64,000 nucleotides of DNA, taken from assembly GCA_020726505.1 (NCBI GenBank), contig JAHLEZ010000001.1, forward strand, positions 2,914,001-2,978,000, read 5' to 3'. Position 1 is the first letter of the stretch. Each line of letters starts with the position of its first letter. The translations under genes were made by a program, and so were the position numbers. Source of the stretch: Leptodontidium sp. MPI-SDFR-AT-0119 (taxonomy: Eukaryota; Ascomycota; Leotiomycetes; Helotiales; Leptodontidiaceae). Below, piece after piece: positions 12,996 through 24,166 of this stretch. Under the pieces are notes generated by a model. That model saw nothing but the letters and a program-made list of their open reading frames with translations. It searched no databases and was not told the DNA's origin.

Positions 12996-14033
12996 TTATG
13001 ACCCCGTAATCTTCTCTAGCCGTAGGTCATTCACAACCATATATCGACTCAGTCCAATCCACCCCCAGCGGAACCACCTCATCTGACTCTTATGTGCGGT
13101 CGTCATTGCGGTCTGCGCGGCGCGAACTTCGTTGATGCCGCTTAGGAAGAGGAGTGGTGAAGGGTGCTCGTTCATCTGTTTCTTCGATGCGACGATCACG
13201 AGAAGACTTATGATGGAGTCGAAGAAGCTCGAGTATTTCCGTACCACATTGACGGAGGAGAGGCTATATAGATCAACTGGGCATCCCCACCCCGGTCGAT
13301 TGTGTATGAGAGAGGATATGAAGTGTCGCGCGCCGTGGAAGAGGGAGATGTGGTTAGGGTGGGAGGAGACGCCCGAGGCGTCGAATGTGATCAGGACGTC
13401 GATTGTGGCGGTTGGCGCGTCTGCGGATTTATTCTTCATAGGATTCGAGAGGTTCGGGGCAAATGCGGAGGAGAGGAGGGTAGCGATCTTCTTTTCGTCC
13501 CATGTGGTGGTCATGCTATCGGGGAACTCACTGGAAGCAATATATATATTTATTAGCCGTGCATTCAAATCAAAACCCAAGAGTTGGAGGTGGGGTGGAG
13601 GGGTTGATTGGGATGGGCACGTACGGGCTCTCTACCACGAAGACATCGTCCTCTTTGCGCAGACCCAATGCCATGCCGCTCTTCACCAATTCCTTCTTGC
13701 GCGTCTCGCCTAGCCCATCTGCGTCTCCTGTCGCATACATCAGCGAGGTTATTCCCATTCATCCCACTTCGCGCCCCAGCACAAACACAGGCAGCGAAAC
13801 GGGGGTAACGTACCACTACTTAGACACAAGATCTTGACATGATTTCCCAATTCTGGATTCGTCAATGCCAGGAGGGTGGGCGCAAAGAACATGGCCTCGT
13901 CATCGGGATGCGCAATGAGAAGACATATGCGCTTGTTGCGCAGTTTGGGGAAGCGGCTGCGCGCAATGTTGACGGTATACAGCCAGGCAGTGATGGCGAC
14001 AATGGGAAGCGCGAGGAGCGTGAACCATTGCAT
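12996..14033 (-). CDS. GPI12: N-acetylglucosaminyl-phosphatidylinositol de-N-acetylase (PIG-L/GPI12)
   Basis: Three exons on the minus strand, 14033-13814, 13727-13625 and 13530-12996, give 285 residues, close to the usual GPI12 length; phases fit exactly. The enzyme removes the acetyl group from GlcNAc-PI, the second step of GPI-anchor synthesis, on the cytoplasmic face of the ER. The N-terminal hydrophobic segment MQWFTLLALPIVAITAWLYT is the membrane anchor. The zinc and catalytic motif AHPDDEAMFF follows at about residues 44-53, then LCLSSGDADGLGETRKKEL across the first splice junction, and the second metal motif SSHPNH further on. The ATG at 14033 is preferred over an in-frame one at 14159 because the anchor begins there. 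It is transcribed away from the small membrane-protein gene at 14836, so the two share about 800 bases of upstream DNA. Confidence 0.93.
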
Positions 14034-14835
14034 GACTGTATAAGAGTGGGAGCCGTGGAATGTTAGCAGGCAGGCTGGTAGGGGGAGTGTCTGGTATTGA
14101 TTGAATATTGTTTGCTTGCTTGCTGCAGGAGAGAGGATTGTCGCGTGGATAAGGGGCAACTGATAGGTGGTGATGCCACCTGGCGTTGGGACAGCAGAAC
14201 AACGACCGTGACCGAGGGGCGAAATGTCACAGTAGGTGCATTTAGCGAGGGGTGACGGCGGGATCTAGGGCCGCCTCTAAACCGGAAAGGGGCAAGGTCG
14301 GACATTTAGAGTGGGGCCACAGATGTATGTACCTGGCTGCAGCAGCTGCAGGTGAGATCTGATCTGATGAACTGACCTGATTCCCAAAACAACCTTATTT
14401 TGTTAATTCTTCTTGTTCCTGCCTGCGACCTGAGAGGTGGCCTGCATCAATGCTTATCTGATCCATCGACCAAGACTTGTGCCATATAACGTGCGAGGTG
14501 ACGAAGGGCGAGGAAGGGCGACGAAGAGTTGCGATTCTGTTGAGTGTTGGATAGAGCTGCTTCTTGGGTGGAAAAGGCACGCGACAACAAGACATTTGGA
14601 AAGGGGCCTCGGCACAAGAGTTATCTCGAGCGACTCGGAGTCCAGCCTAGGGAATACAGGAAACGGCAATAGTATACTATCAGCTGAAGGAAACGGAATA
14701 CGAGCAGAGTTCAGAAACCTGGTAGGGGAAGGACAATTGGCGAATTGAGCGAAATTGGACGGCAGGAAGACCGACAAGCACTCGAGGATATCTACCAAAC
14801 ACCAAGAAAGCTGCCGCAGACCTCTAAACCTCAAA
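14034..14835. promoter_or_regulatory. Shared upstream region of GPI12 and the divergent membrane-protein gene
   Basis: This 0.8-kb stretch separates two divergent gene starts and holds no supported ORF. It contains CT- and GA-rich patches and an almost palindromic CTGGCTGCAGCAGCTGCAGG near 14332-14351. No specific factor site can be assigned. Confidence 0.4.
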
Positions 14836-15527
14836 ATGGCACGCCATCGAAAAGATAAGACCCCCAAGAAGATCCCTCTTGCCCAACCCGATCGATCCGG
14901 TCCATCCCAAGCAACCCTCCTCGACATTGCCGAACAACGAGGTCTTCTCAAGACCTATGACGGACAACCTGACACAGCTTCATTAGAGGGCAGAACCAGA
15001 GAAGATGCAGATAAAGAAGCTTTGGTCGGAAGATTGGGCGAGTCAGTGTTGTGGAGTATAAGTTTAACTATGCTGCATTTCACGCTAGATGTGTTGATTT
15101 CACATCAATATGGTGCCGACAGTATTGTCTGGCCGGATATTATATGGAGAGCTATGCAGGCTTGCCCAGGTCCGTTCTTGCCTTCCCCAAGTATTGGAAT
15201 TCATGGCTAATCGTCATCTCTGCAGTCATTTTCCTGCTCATGTACTTTTTTCATCAACATCCCACCCGCTCACCCGTCATCCCTCCTCTCGCTCCAAAGG
15301 CATTACACATTACATACCAGACTCTCTTCTTCATCGGCTCGGTCTCCGCAGGTTGTTATCTCATCTATATCACGAATGTGCATGGTTACTATGCTGTTAT
15401 GAAACAGTCTCCTCCATTGGGATGTCTCTGGGTCTGGTCTGTCATTGAACTGGACCTCATACCTGCCGTCGGCAGTCTCCTGTGGTGTGTTGTATTTTTG
15501 AAGTGGGGAGGCTACAACTATCTATGA
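14836..15527 (+). CDS. Small multi-pass membrane protein (DUF7719-like)
   Basis: Two exons, 14836-15169 and 15226-15527, joined by a 56-nt GT...AG intron, give 211 residues. The N-terminus is basic and Lys-rich (MARHRKDKTPKKIPLAQ), followed by an amphipathic part. Then come about four hydrophobic segments: SVLWSISLTMLHFTLDVLI, VIFLLMYFF, TLFFIGSVSAGCYLIYI and IPAVGSLLWCVVFL. The protein resembles an uncharacterised family conserved in ascomycetes, with a basic tail and four helices, likely in the ER or another inner membrane. Function is unknown. The divergent arrangement with GPI12 may reflect only shared chromatin. Confidence 0.82.
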
Positions 15528-16057
15528 GAGATGTGGAGGTGTATATATATCATTTAGATGGGCGGACGTATATTCCGACGAAGCTTTGTGAGCTGGTCAC
15601 CCCTTCGAATTATCATTTTCAGCCATCGTCTACATTCCCAGGCCTGCAATCCTCGACAATCTGATCTAGTTGATCATCCGATCCGTAACGATTCGCGGAT
15701 AGTGAAGAACAGAATGGACATAAAAGAGCGCCTATCAGAAAAAGCCTGGGTTTTTCGTCCGAACCCACTGCCCATTCCATCTCTGAAGGTATGAATCATG
15801 AGACGAAAACTTCACTAACCTAACTAGGAACACCAAATAAGAATGGCAGCACTTGAGTCTATTGTGTCCCATCATTGGAGCCCAATCGTAGACAAGGCTG
15901 AGATCTTTCACTTCCGTACGCTAAGCCCGATTGAGTTCAACAGCGGTTCGATGCTGACATTCAACCTGCTCGACAACCATATACCCTCAAAATAACCATT
16001 CCTCGCGTGTTACTGGGATATCCTCCGCCCCATTCTTATTCAAAGGATGTAAATAGG
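15528..16057. other. Intergenic, 3' flank and HET-gene upstream region
   Basis: No ORF with family support. The frame of the HET gene is open upstream of its first ATG back to about 16007, so an unseen upstream exon cannot be excluded. Confidence 0.4.
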
Positions 16058-17608
16058 ATGCTCTGCGAAAATTGCCGTCTCGTCGTTTCAGATATCATCA
16101 GCGGAAACCTAGAGTCTCCAAGATGGAAGACCTTATCGCCACCGGTGTATGACCGCCCATTGCTCGAAGCCATTTGCCCTGTGAATACTGATGGAGACGA
16201 GAAAGAGACTTCTTGCTTCGTCTGCCGAGCATTTCACATCGAGCCGTCCCTCGATACTAAGCCCTCGTTTACAATGCAAATTGTGGCAGACTATCTTAGC
16301 CGTGAGCCATCAATGCCATGGTTAATGGTGTTATACCCAGGTCCTGGCACTACACTCCAGTTAGGACAAATACCGGTGTCTTACCTTGAATTGTTTTCAC
16401 TCGACCTCTCGTCCGAAGGTTCAGGTACCGATTATGTTCTAGATCAATTGGATGTTGACATTCACCCCCGTCTCATCAATAGATTTGGCAATCCTGGCCA
16501 TCAAAATTCCAATTCCAGCGGCGTGCTGGAGCTTGGAATCAAATGGTCAGAAAATTGCGAAGCTTCCCATGCGATTTGCAAAAGCCGTAGCGAAGAGCAT
16601 GCGCTCCCATCAAGGGTCCTTGATGTACAGACCCAAGACAATACATGCGAGCAGCTTCGCCCTCGCTTGGTTCTCGGTAAAGGACTTCGTGGCCGCTATG
16701 CCGCGTTGAGCCACAGATGGACCACTGGATCTAAGCAGTTTTGTACCACCAAAGACAATCTAGAGCAGCATATGGATGGAATCAAGTTTGAAGATCTGCC
16801 GCGCACCTTCCAAGACTCGATACTCCTCTGTCGCGAACACGGAATTCGCTACCTCTGGATAGACTGTCTTTGCATTATCCAAGACAGTGATGAAGACTGG
16901 CAGAATGAATGTCAGAATATGTGTAGCATCTTTGAGAACAGCTTCATCACCTTGTCTGCCTTACGGTCGGGTGAAGATGGCGGAGGGCTTTTCCACGAAA
17001 GAATCATTGCAGAACGAACCTTGATACGGACTAAAGATGGTGCCTTGCTTGGTATTCGACGAGGTCACACTGGACTACATGCTCTGGAGGAAGATGTGCG
17101 CAAACCAAGCATGGGACGAAGAGGCTGGATCTTGCAAGAGAAGATCCTGAGCCCTGCCACTCTACACTTTGGAGCGGTACAAATGCACTGGGAATGCAAG
17201 GCCATGACCATCTCGGAGTTCTGGACCAATTTCGAAATCCCTGGAGCAAGGGTCTTGAAGAATATCATCCGCGAAGTACAGCGTCCTGGTTGCTACTCGC
17301 ATCTCGATTCCCACTTCACGATGTGGTATTTTATCGTCGATAAATACTCGAGCATGTTCCTCACATTCGAGCACGACCGTCTAGCCGCCATCTCAGGACT
17401 CGCGGACCGATTTTCCGCAGGTTATGGGACGACTTACGCCGCTGGGATCTGGCTTGAAGATATCCACCGAGGACTCCTCTGGATGAGAAGGTCGAGTCGA
17501 GTCCAGACAGCAAAGATGCCGGAATACTGGCCGGAAAACATACCCGTCACAGAGGAGCAGGAGTCATTCCAGACTCCATCTTGGAGCTGGGTTGGCGTCG
17601 CTAGTTAG
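16058..17608 (+). CDS. HET (heterokaryon incompatibility) domain protein, C-terminally truncated by two stops
   Basis: A single open frame from ATG 16058 (MLCENCRLVVSDII) to TAG 17606-17608 gives 516 residues without introns. The HET domain spans about residues 220-370. It contains YAALSHRWTTGSKQF, then LPRTFQDSILLCREHGIRYL leading into WIDCLCIIQDSDEDW, and the GRRGWILQEKILSP block. The SWSWVGVAS near the end matches the W-S-W-A motif that follows the HET domain. HET proteins control allorecognition and cell death between incompatible strains. Coding resemblance continues in the same frame after the stop (see 17618-18340), so this is either a truncated allele or a pseudogene. Upstream exons are possible. 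Confidence 0.85.
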   Translation: MLCENCRLVVSDIISGNLESPRWKTLSPPVYDRPLLEAICPVNTDGDEKETSCFVCRAFHIEPSLDTKPSFTMQIVADYLSREPSMPWLMVLYPGPGTTLQLGQIPVSYLELFSLDLSSEGSGTDYVLDQLDVDIHPRLINRFGNPGHQNSNSSGVLELGIKWSENCEASHAICKSRSEEHALPSRVLDVQTQDNTCEQLRPRLVLGKGLRGRYAALSHRWTTGSKQFCTTKDNLEQHMDGIKFEDLPRTFQDSILLCREHGIRYLWIDCLCIIQDSDEDWQNECQNMCSIFENSFITLSALRSGEDGGGLFHERIIAERTLIRTKDGALLGIRRGHTGLHALEEDVRKPSMGRRGWILQEKILSPATLHFGAVQMHWECKAMTISEFWTNFEIPGARVLKNIIREVQRPGCYSHLDSHFTMWYFIVDKYSSMFLTFEHDRLAAISGLADRFSAGYGTTYAAGIWLEDIHRGLLWMRRSSRVQTAKMPEYWPENIPVTEEQESFQTPSWSWVGVAS

Positions 17609-17617
17609 TATTAGACT

Positions 17618-18340
17618 GTGCAGTTTGAATGGGATTTCGGCCTGCAATCTCACAGGCGTGTGTACCCAGCTGAGAGGCTGCCAGCGGAGACGGACCTTGA
17701 GATTGTGGATGTTTCGATTACACCATGTCCTAGTGTTCACCGTGGGGCTTTGAGAGGGAGGCTTGAGCTTCGGGGTGTGATTGTCAGGGTTTTGACATCA
17801 CCGCAAGCAGGAAGTCGATATAGCGTTGTAACACGAAGAACTCGGAATCAAGCTATCAAGCCTCGAAGGGTATCGACAGCGCGCCGTCGTCATTCATACG
17901 CTTCTATTTCAACGCCACCACCACTATCGACAACAAGAACATCAGTATCAACAACAGCACCTCCAGATAACACCCCTCCATCCCCACCACCAATACATCT
18001 CGACTGCGTCCTCGACACCCGTACGTCCACTTCTGACCGATTATCAGCATACTGCCTCATAGTAGCAGATTTCCAATTCGAGGACAGCTTCAAGGGGTTC
18101 TTCCAGCGCGAATCAGGTGACAGATGTGAGTTTAGATGTTGTCTTATCTTGAGGAGGGTGAAGGGGATGGATCGGGAGAGGAAGAAATCTGGACATGGCT
18201 ATGGATTTCGACATCCGAATGATCTGGGTACTTTCGAGAGGATTGGGTTGGGTGCTGGGGAGAGGGGAAGGGTAGAGGAATTCTTTGGGGAGGGAAGAGA
18301 GAGGAGAGGAGGGGAGAAGAAGTTTTTGTGCGTCGTTTGA
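17618..18340 (+). pseudogene. In-frame continuation of the HET gene beyond two TAG codons
   Basis: After TAG (17606-17608), one codon and a second TAG (17612-17614), the same frame stays open for about 240 codons. It begins with VQFEWDFGLQ and RLELRGV, which resemble the C-terminal region that follows the W-S-W motif in HET proteins. No intron can remove both stops: GT...AG choices around them are too short, out of phase or create a new stop. The frame later becomes Ser/Thr/Pro-rich, then basic, and ends with a TGA at 18338-18340. It has no ATG near its beginning, so it is unlikely to be translated separately. Confidence 0.65.
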
Positions 18341-19792
18341 GTGATGGGGAGAGAAGCAAGAGGGGGGCGAGTTGTCTTGAGAGGATGAAGTGTCTTGGGT
18401 TGTCTCTCAGGTAATGTATCTTTCTTCTGTCTTTTAAGTGTGTGAATATCTTTACCGTTTTCTTCATTTATAGGTGTTCGGGAACTTCCTTGCATGTGTT
18501 AATCCGGTTTCATTTTATTTTTCTAGCGATTTGCTGTCTTTTCAGCATCCAGTGATTGAGGTTGGTATTCCTTCATGATTCATTTTGCAAATCTATACCG
18601 CGAACTTACATACTTCCTTCTCCTCTCTATTATCTTCTTTACAACCAAAACCACATAAACAGAAAAGAAAGATTTTCTCATTTCACGAATCTTCTTACCA
18701 AAGAAAACATACATAGATTCCACTAGAGTCATCGAAATATCCCACTTCCTCCTTGTACCCTCTTCTAGGATATGCGATTCCGTTCACCAACCCAAATCAG
18801 AGGATGTGACAGACATTTATAAGAGAGTCCCTACTGGTGCACTCATCCCCCTCAACTCCAGGAAACATCGCAGAAAGCTCCATCTACTTCTCACACACTA
18901 TCCTCACCTTGTTATTTCTCGCAATACAAGAACATAAAATGTTAGACAAGCCATCCAACGACCTCAACTCCCCCGGCTCAACGGATCCAGATCCAGATCC
19001 TGATCCTGAATCAAGCATCAAGCAGCAGCACCAGCGACGGCTCCGGTGAGATAGATAAAAACGAAGATGAACATGAAAATGCAGAACAGGGAGGGAGAAG
19101 AAGACTTCCGCGAAGGAACGGAATGATCAAGAAGCGAACTCATCAAATGGTGCGCGCTAACTGTAAATCTTGAGTAGGAGAATATGAAATTGAGAATTGG
19201 GAATGGGAGAGCAGATGTAGTTGCGGTTGGTGGAAGAGAGCGGGAAGTTGGGGGTGAAGAAGGATGAGGATGAGGAGATGGCGGGGGAGGAGGAGGGGAT
19301 TGGGAAGTGGAAGGGGATTGTGATGAGACGGAAGGGGTGAGGGTGAGAGAGGTAGTGGGGCGGGGGTGGATGAGGAGATTATGAGTGTGGAGATGGAGAT
19401 GGATATTGATACGGCGAGGAAGGATAGAGGAAATGGGGAGGATGTGGATGAGTAAGGGATGTGTAAGGTTAAGAATGGATTTTGATTAACTCGCAATTTC
19501 CTAACCTAAAATCTCTCTCCACACCTCACTTCATGCAACCTCTCTTGTTGTGTGGTTATTGGGTTCTGTCCCTCCACAGTACTTAAACTCAAAATCAATT
19601 TTGTGTAGTTGACTTAACTTAACGATATTTAAGTTTTAATTAAGTATATTTAAGTACCTTGCGTACGTTAAAGTTTTTTGCTTACGCTGGGTGTATCCCA
19701 AAGCGGTGTTCATTGGCCAGTAGGACTCGCTCGGAGACGGACCCGCGATCCGCTTCTGCCAGACCGGTGAGGCACTTAGCGTCTGTTTTCCG
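18341..19792. other. Gene-poor region with weak coding traces at 18939-19340
   Basis: From ATG 18939 a frame with a Asp-Pro repeat (DPDPDPDPESS) runs to 19049. An overlapping shifted frame reads an acidic then basic stretch (SGEIDKNEDEHENAEQ, RRRLPRRNGMIKKR), and after a possible intron KKDEDEEMAGEEEG. These could be pieces of one small broken gene, but no model joins them. The stretch 19580-19680 is AT-rich. Confidence 0.3.
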
Positions 19793-19960
19793 TAAAGGAG
19801 GTGGACACATGAAATAAATAGTCGAAGTATAAAGAACGCCGCAGCGAGAAGCGAATCAGCGAATCAGGTACTAAGAAATTAGCTTAGTGCGTAATAACAG
19901 GGGAGCACCAGTGGCTGTCCTAAGGTTTGGCTGTGCATATTATGTGTCCGCCCTCTTTTA
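19793..19960. mobile_element. MITE-like element, copy 1 (168 bp)
   Basis: The ends are inverted: TA-AAGGAGGTGGACACATG at the left and the reverse complement of a close variant (ATGTGTCCGCCCTCTTT) at the right, both flanked by TA. Internally it matches copy 2 at 21318-21665 in reverse orientation in two blocks: the part with ATAGTCGAAGT...AATCAGGTAC, and the part with AGTGGCTGTC...TTTGGCTGTGCAT. It has no coding capacity. TA flanks and size point to a non-autonomous Tc1/mariner-type element. Confidence 0.6.
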
Positions 19961-20223
19961 CTCCGTACAAGAGGGGCAGTCTGTGGGTGTTGTTCTTTTA
20001 GGAGCGTTCTCCATGGAGTATCAAATCATCTCTGTTTTTATCGAGGTTATGCTAGACGTATTTCTCTTCTGACCGACCAAGTCATTCTCCAAGCTCTCTT
20101 TCCCTTCTATTGCAATTCTCTCCGCACGGGGGAACACCATCATTTTCGAATCCCAAAAACCGATCCAAACGAGCGCAAGTAGCGATCACTGGATCTTCCT
20201 GTTTCAGTACAACGCTTTCGCAT

Positions 20224-20816
20224 ATGCCTCAAGAGTCAAGACCAACATATTCCAACGAGAGCACCAATATCAGCGATCAGCTTGCTACCACAATCCATAT
20301 GTTCTCAGACAGCACTCTGCCTCCTGAAAAGCGAGACTCCCTACTACAACTGTCAAGTCACTTCCCTCCTTGCCACCCAGCACTTACTGACCGTCTATGA
20401 AAAGACCTCCAACCCCGACAGCCTTCGACGCCCACATCCCACACGTCTACCCAACCGAAAGACCCTTCAGGCCCCCTGATAGTTACAGACAGACCCCAAG
20501 AAACCATGCAGTTGCCACAGATCAATTGCACGGGTTACCCTCAAAATGCCCCCCGCCCTGGAAACCACCCAAGATATGGGATTACATCAGCATCACGGAT
20601 ACTCCGAAGATTGTGCCAGGGTGGCTGAAGGAGGAGCAGGTGGAGGTTATGGATGCAGAATTGAGAGCGTGTGAAGGAGTTGAGATGAAGAAGCAGTTCT
20701 GGGCATTGGCTGCTTTGAGGGACTTATTAGGGAGGCGGCGACGTCGCCTTCTTCAAGGGAAGAGCAAAAGAGTCCATTGTACGAGTAAATTTCGTAACTT
20801 AAAGAGCAAGATCTAA
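20224..20816 (+). CDS. Hypothetical protein in two overlapping frames
   Basis: A first frame from ATG 20224 (MPQESRPTYSNES) ends with TGA at 20398-20400. A second frame starts at the overlapping ATG 20397 and ends at 20816 (139 residues). The second looks more protein-like: DAHIPHVYPTERPFRPPD, then WKPPKIWDYISITDTPKI and an acidic/basic helix EEQVEVMDAELRACEGVEMK leading to a run of Arg. The ATGA overlap suggests one gene split by a frameshift or an unrecognised intron. No family is recognised. It lies between two MITE-like copies. Only the second frame is moderately supported. Confidence 0.35.
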
Positions 20817-21317
20817 AGAGGAAACCTACAGCCAAATGGAGCTATCTCATCTCATCACCTAGCTGGTGTAAGTGAGAGAGGTCTTTGCAGATCCTCAACG
20901 CTATGTACACCGGCGAAAGGGTCTGGGAAATTCTACAATTTTCAAGAATGGGGAAAATGTACTATGGTATCGTCAAATAGTTAGAACGGGCTTCATAGAC
21001 GACGTCGACACTTCGATATACGTGGTCTGTGATCGCGAAATGGACTGATGTAAATCGCAGATTCTACTGTTCTTGTTTATCTACCATATTAACTGGAACT
21101 TAAGATAATATCAACGTTGTATGACTTTTTGAGTATTTTACCATTTTGGGAGCTTATTCTGTAAATAATGTCGATCTTACCTAACATTAGAGACATTCGG
21201 CCACGGGGAAGTGCCCAACACTTTGTCCCCGTCGCTCAATCCGACGGCTTAAGACCGATTCCAATGAGGTTCCTCTCTTGTGATTCGCTATATCCTTGTA
21301 AATTGAGCACAAGCTTA

Positions 21318-21665
21318 TAAAGAGGATGGTCACATAAAATGCACAGCCAAACTTAATGACAGCCACTATTACTTCGTACATGTGGTAAAGATCAAAGACT
21401 TTGCGTCTGTGCGTACTACTCGAAGATTCCCCCCTCACATAGTGTGTTAACCAATGAACTAATCCGGTTTACTCTTTCTCGTCTATAACAAGTAAAATAT
21501 AGGTCATTTAGCACAGATATCAGATCTTTGACCTTTGCCCCCGTTCGAAGTGCTCCTCCACCGCCCCGAACCAAGCCCGAATCTCGGTACCTGATTTGCT
21601 GATTTGCTTCCCGCTGTGGCGTCTTTTAAACTTCGACTATGCATTTCATGTGGCTGCCCTCTTTA
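21318..21665. mobile_element. MITE-like element, copy 2 (348 bp), opposite orientation to copy 1
   Basis: The left end TA-AAGAGGATGGTCACATAA and right end ATGTGGCTGCCCTCTT-TA are inverted copies flanked by TA. Its reverse complement shares two blocks with copy 1, but about 180 bases between them are absent there, so copy 1 looks like an internally deleted relative. Many differences between copies are transitions. A short ORF on the minus strand inside the element is not convincing. Confidence 0.6.
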
Positions 21666-24166
21666 CCTAACTAGGGCCTTCGTAAACTCTAAAGCCGAGT
21701 CGGAAACTGCCGAGTGAACTCGAATTTTGGGTCGCACGACAGATAACGGCATGCCATTGTGGGTTTCAAAAACAGCCATTCTCCAGGCTCACTGTTTACT
21801 GCCTCCAGAACTGCGAGACAAGATCTCGAGTTATCCCAATAGCATCTGACCACTTCAATAATCAAGGATAACAGCTGGGGTTACACCAAAACTGTGCATC
21901 ACGCCCTCCGCATTTCCCTTCTGTGTTATTCGCCAACCAACATTGGTTGCGGACACTGCCTCGGGCATTATTGATTGGCCCTGCCAGAAACCTTTTCTTG
22001 AACGAAATATTGATTTCATGCACGACATGCAAATGAGTCTATCCTTCCAAGCCGTGTCGCGGAATCTATGGATCGGTATCCCGGAGTCTCAATTGACTAA
22101 CTACCACATCAAAAGCATAGTTTCTTACTCTCTCAGCCCGATTTGCTAAGGAATAAACCCAGATCCCACAGCCTGGGTCTATCTCCGTAGGTTACACCAA
22201 TGCTATGACCGCCGATTTTAAGGGTAAGGACAACGAGGTGAGATACGGCAACATTAGCAGCTGGAACTGATGGCTGAGAATCGTAGCAGTTGGTGAGATG
22301 TGGCTGCATTGTCCTTGTCATCATTTAGGTCACGATCGTCAGTGGTTTTACTGTCACCTTTCCTGTTCCTAAATTGAATGTGAGGTTAGTCTTCAACGGC
22401 ATCAAAGTCACAACGGATGCTGGTTCGCGAATCCCAGTTCTCGTGACTATCGAAGACTCCCCAGGCGAAGAACTTCTGTCTTAGGTTTGTGATGAGCAGT
22501 TCCGTTACGCCTTGCTTGGCCTAATTAGCCAGATATGCCAAATGTGTCAAAGAAAGTTTTGTGGCTGAGCAGACTTAATCGCGTGCAGGATTCAGGGTCA
22601 ATCTTAGAGGAGATTTTTTAATATTGCAATCGCTTATGCGAGTAACCCGTACACTGTCATGTTGCCTTCCTGAACGCACTAAGCGGTGTCGTGTAAGAGG
22701 GCTAGCTTTTGGCAGGTAAAGGACTGAATGCATTGCCTAACTACTGAGTGTTGTATGGACAGATCTCCACATAAATACGGAGATTCGTCTCAAAAGTATC
22801 GAGGCTCTCACCCCCTATCTGACTCGCGAAAGCGACCCTAGTGACCTATCACTGCTTGTAAAGTCCCTGAATGGTCGCGGTAGTTGCTCTGCCTGCCGGG
22901 TGGGTGGCTGATTGACTGCTGCAAGGGTTTACAGCGCCTCAAGCCCCTAGACAACGCCACAAAAGGATCCCCTTTACGTGCATATTTTACCTCCGTGCGG
23001 TATGCATGTGAAGGACCTCGGATCCGGACAGTGAATACCCATGTAAAGCCATGAGACATTTGGGGCCCCGCACCCGATCGACCAGTCTCCCGGTGTACTT
23101 ACGTACGCAATTCGTACACCAAACAAGCGAGAATGCAGAAACCAAGCCGGAGACACCTTTTTCAATGCAAGCTTACGAACCCCTTCTTTTATTTGTACCT
23201 TTCAAAAAAAGACGGAAATACTTAACAGAAGCTCGTTAATAATAATACCGACTTTTTAATCGGAAGCTTTTTGTAGTTGCGCTAATATAAACTCAGGTAG
23301 ACATTTGTTTGTTTTGGTGTGCGGATAATTACGTACACCAGGAGCCAGCTGTGGCTGTTGTGTTCGTGAGTTGTGAAGGTCTTGACAAGACTTCAAACAT
23401 CCCCAAACCAATCAATAGAGATGGCAGAAGACATTCAAGGGAGGCGTGAAGATCATCAATAATACTAGAGGTATTCAGGTGCCAGTTTGGGCCATCATAG
23501 GTTAGCCATAACCCGTAATAGGGATTGATTCCCAGCCAGAAGTCTACAATAACAGGAATTGCTTCCGAGTCGAAAAGTCGAAGCCGCGAAGGAATATGCC
23601 ATAATTGTGGCTTTCAAGTTGTTCAATTATGTGATAATAAATGTCTCGGTCGGCAAGGTCACAAATAAGGTTTCAAGCACCCGGACAACCTGGCGCCGAT
23701 CCTTCCATTTTCTAGAACGTCAAGTTCTGTGCGGGAAAGCTTCTCTGGAAGAGCTAGTAAACTCTATTCGCGAATTAATTTCAATGCCGCAGCATCCCCC
23801 CTTGATCTTCGCGCACGGCTCGTCACGGTAAGACAAGCACAGCTGCATCACGTCCGTACCTGTAGCTTGCTTTTGAAGCCGAATCTTTCGTGACGACTAC
23901 GACACCAGATGTCTACTATCCCCCCACCTCTTAAGACGCGATAAAGGCTGCCTGTGTGGGCTGCACGCTTGATGGCCTTGGTAAAAGCCCTAGCAACCTC
24001 AGTGTACTGGCCAAAACCTGGTCCTTTGTAAAGGCTGGGGTAGCTGGAGAAAGTTCTAAAGTGTGAAAGTGGCTGAAAGCAGATTAATTTAGTGGTCAAA
24101 CGCCCTTGTTCGCTCCCCACACAATATCCACAAAGCCCTGGTTTAACGTTTGTTAAGGGGGGGTAG
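21666..24166. other. Gene-poor region, no supported gene
   Basis: ORFs are short and frequently broken (for example 21943-22149 and 23559-23831 on the plus strand). Some patches read like protein, but no family was recognised and no splicing model holds. The base composition and the neighbouring elements suggest old, mutated repeats. Confidence 0.4.
23091..23342. repeat. Pair of inverted GGTGTAC motifs, possible short element
   Basis: At 23093-23120 the sequence runs GGTGTACTTACGTACG...CGTACACC, itself a palindrome. At 23316-23341 a related motif TGGTGTGCG...ACGTACACCA occurs. The pair could be the ends of a 250-bp element or two independent palindromes. Confidence 0.3.

Noticed and set aside
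13132..13713. Plus-strand ORF of 193 codons and neighbours
   Set aside because: It is the opposite strand of GPI12 exons, whose protein and splice phases are clear.
17604..17655. Intron removing the HET stops
   Set aside because: Candidate GT...AG pairs are below about 35 nt, out of phase, or recreate TAG at the junction.
19143..19496. Minus-strand ORF rich in Ser, Pro and Leu
   Set aside because: It is the complement of a long purine-rich stretch; low complexity explains its length.
19793..21665. One large element with inverted arms enclosing the 20.2-20.8 kb ORFs
   Set aside because: Each arm is itself bounded by its own inverted ends and TA, so two separate small elements in opposite orientation explain it better.
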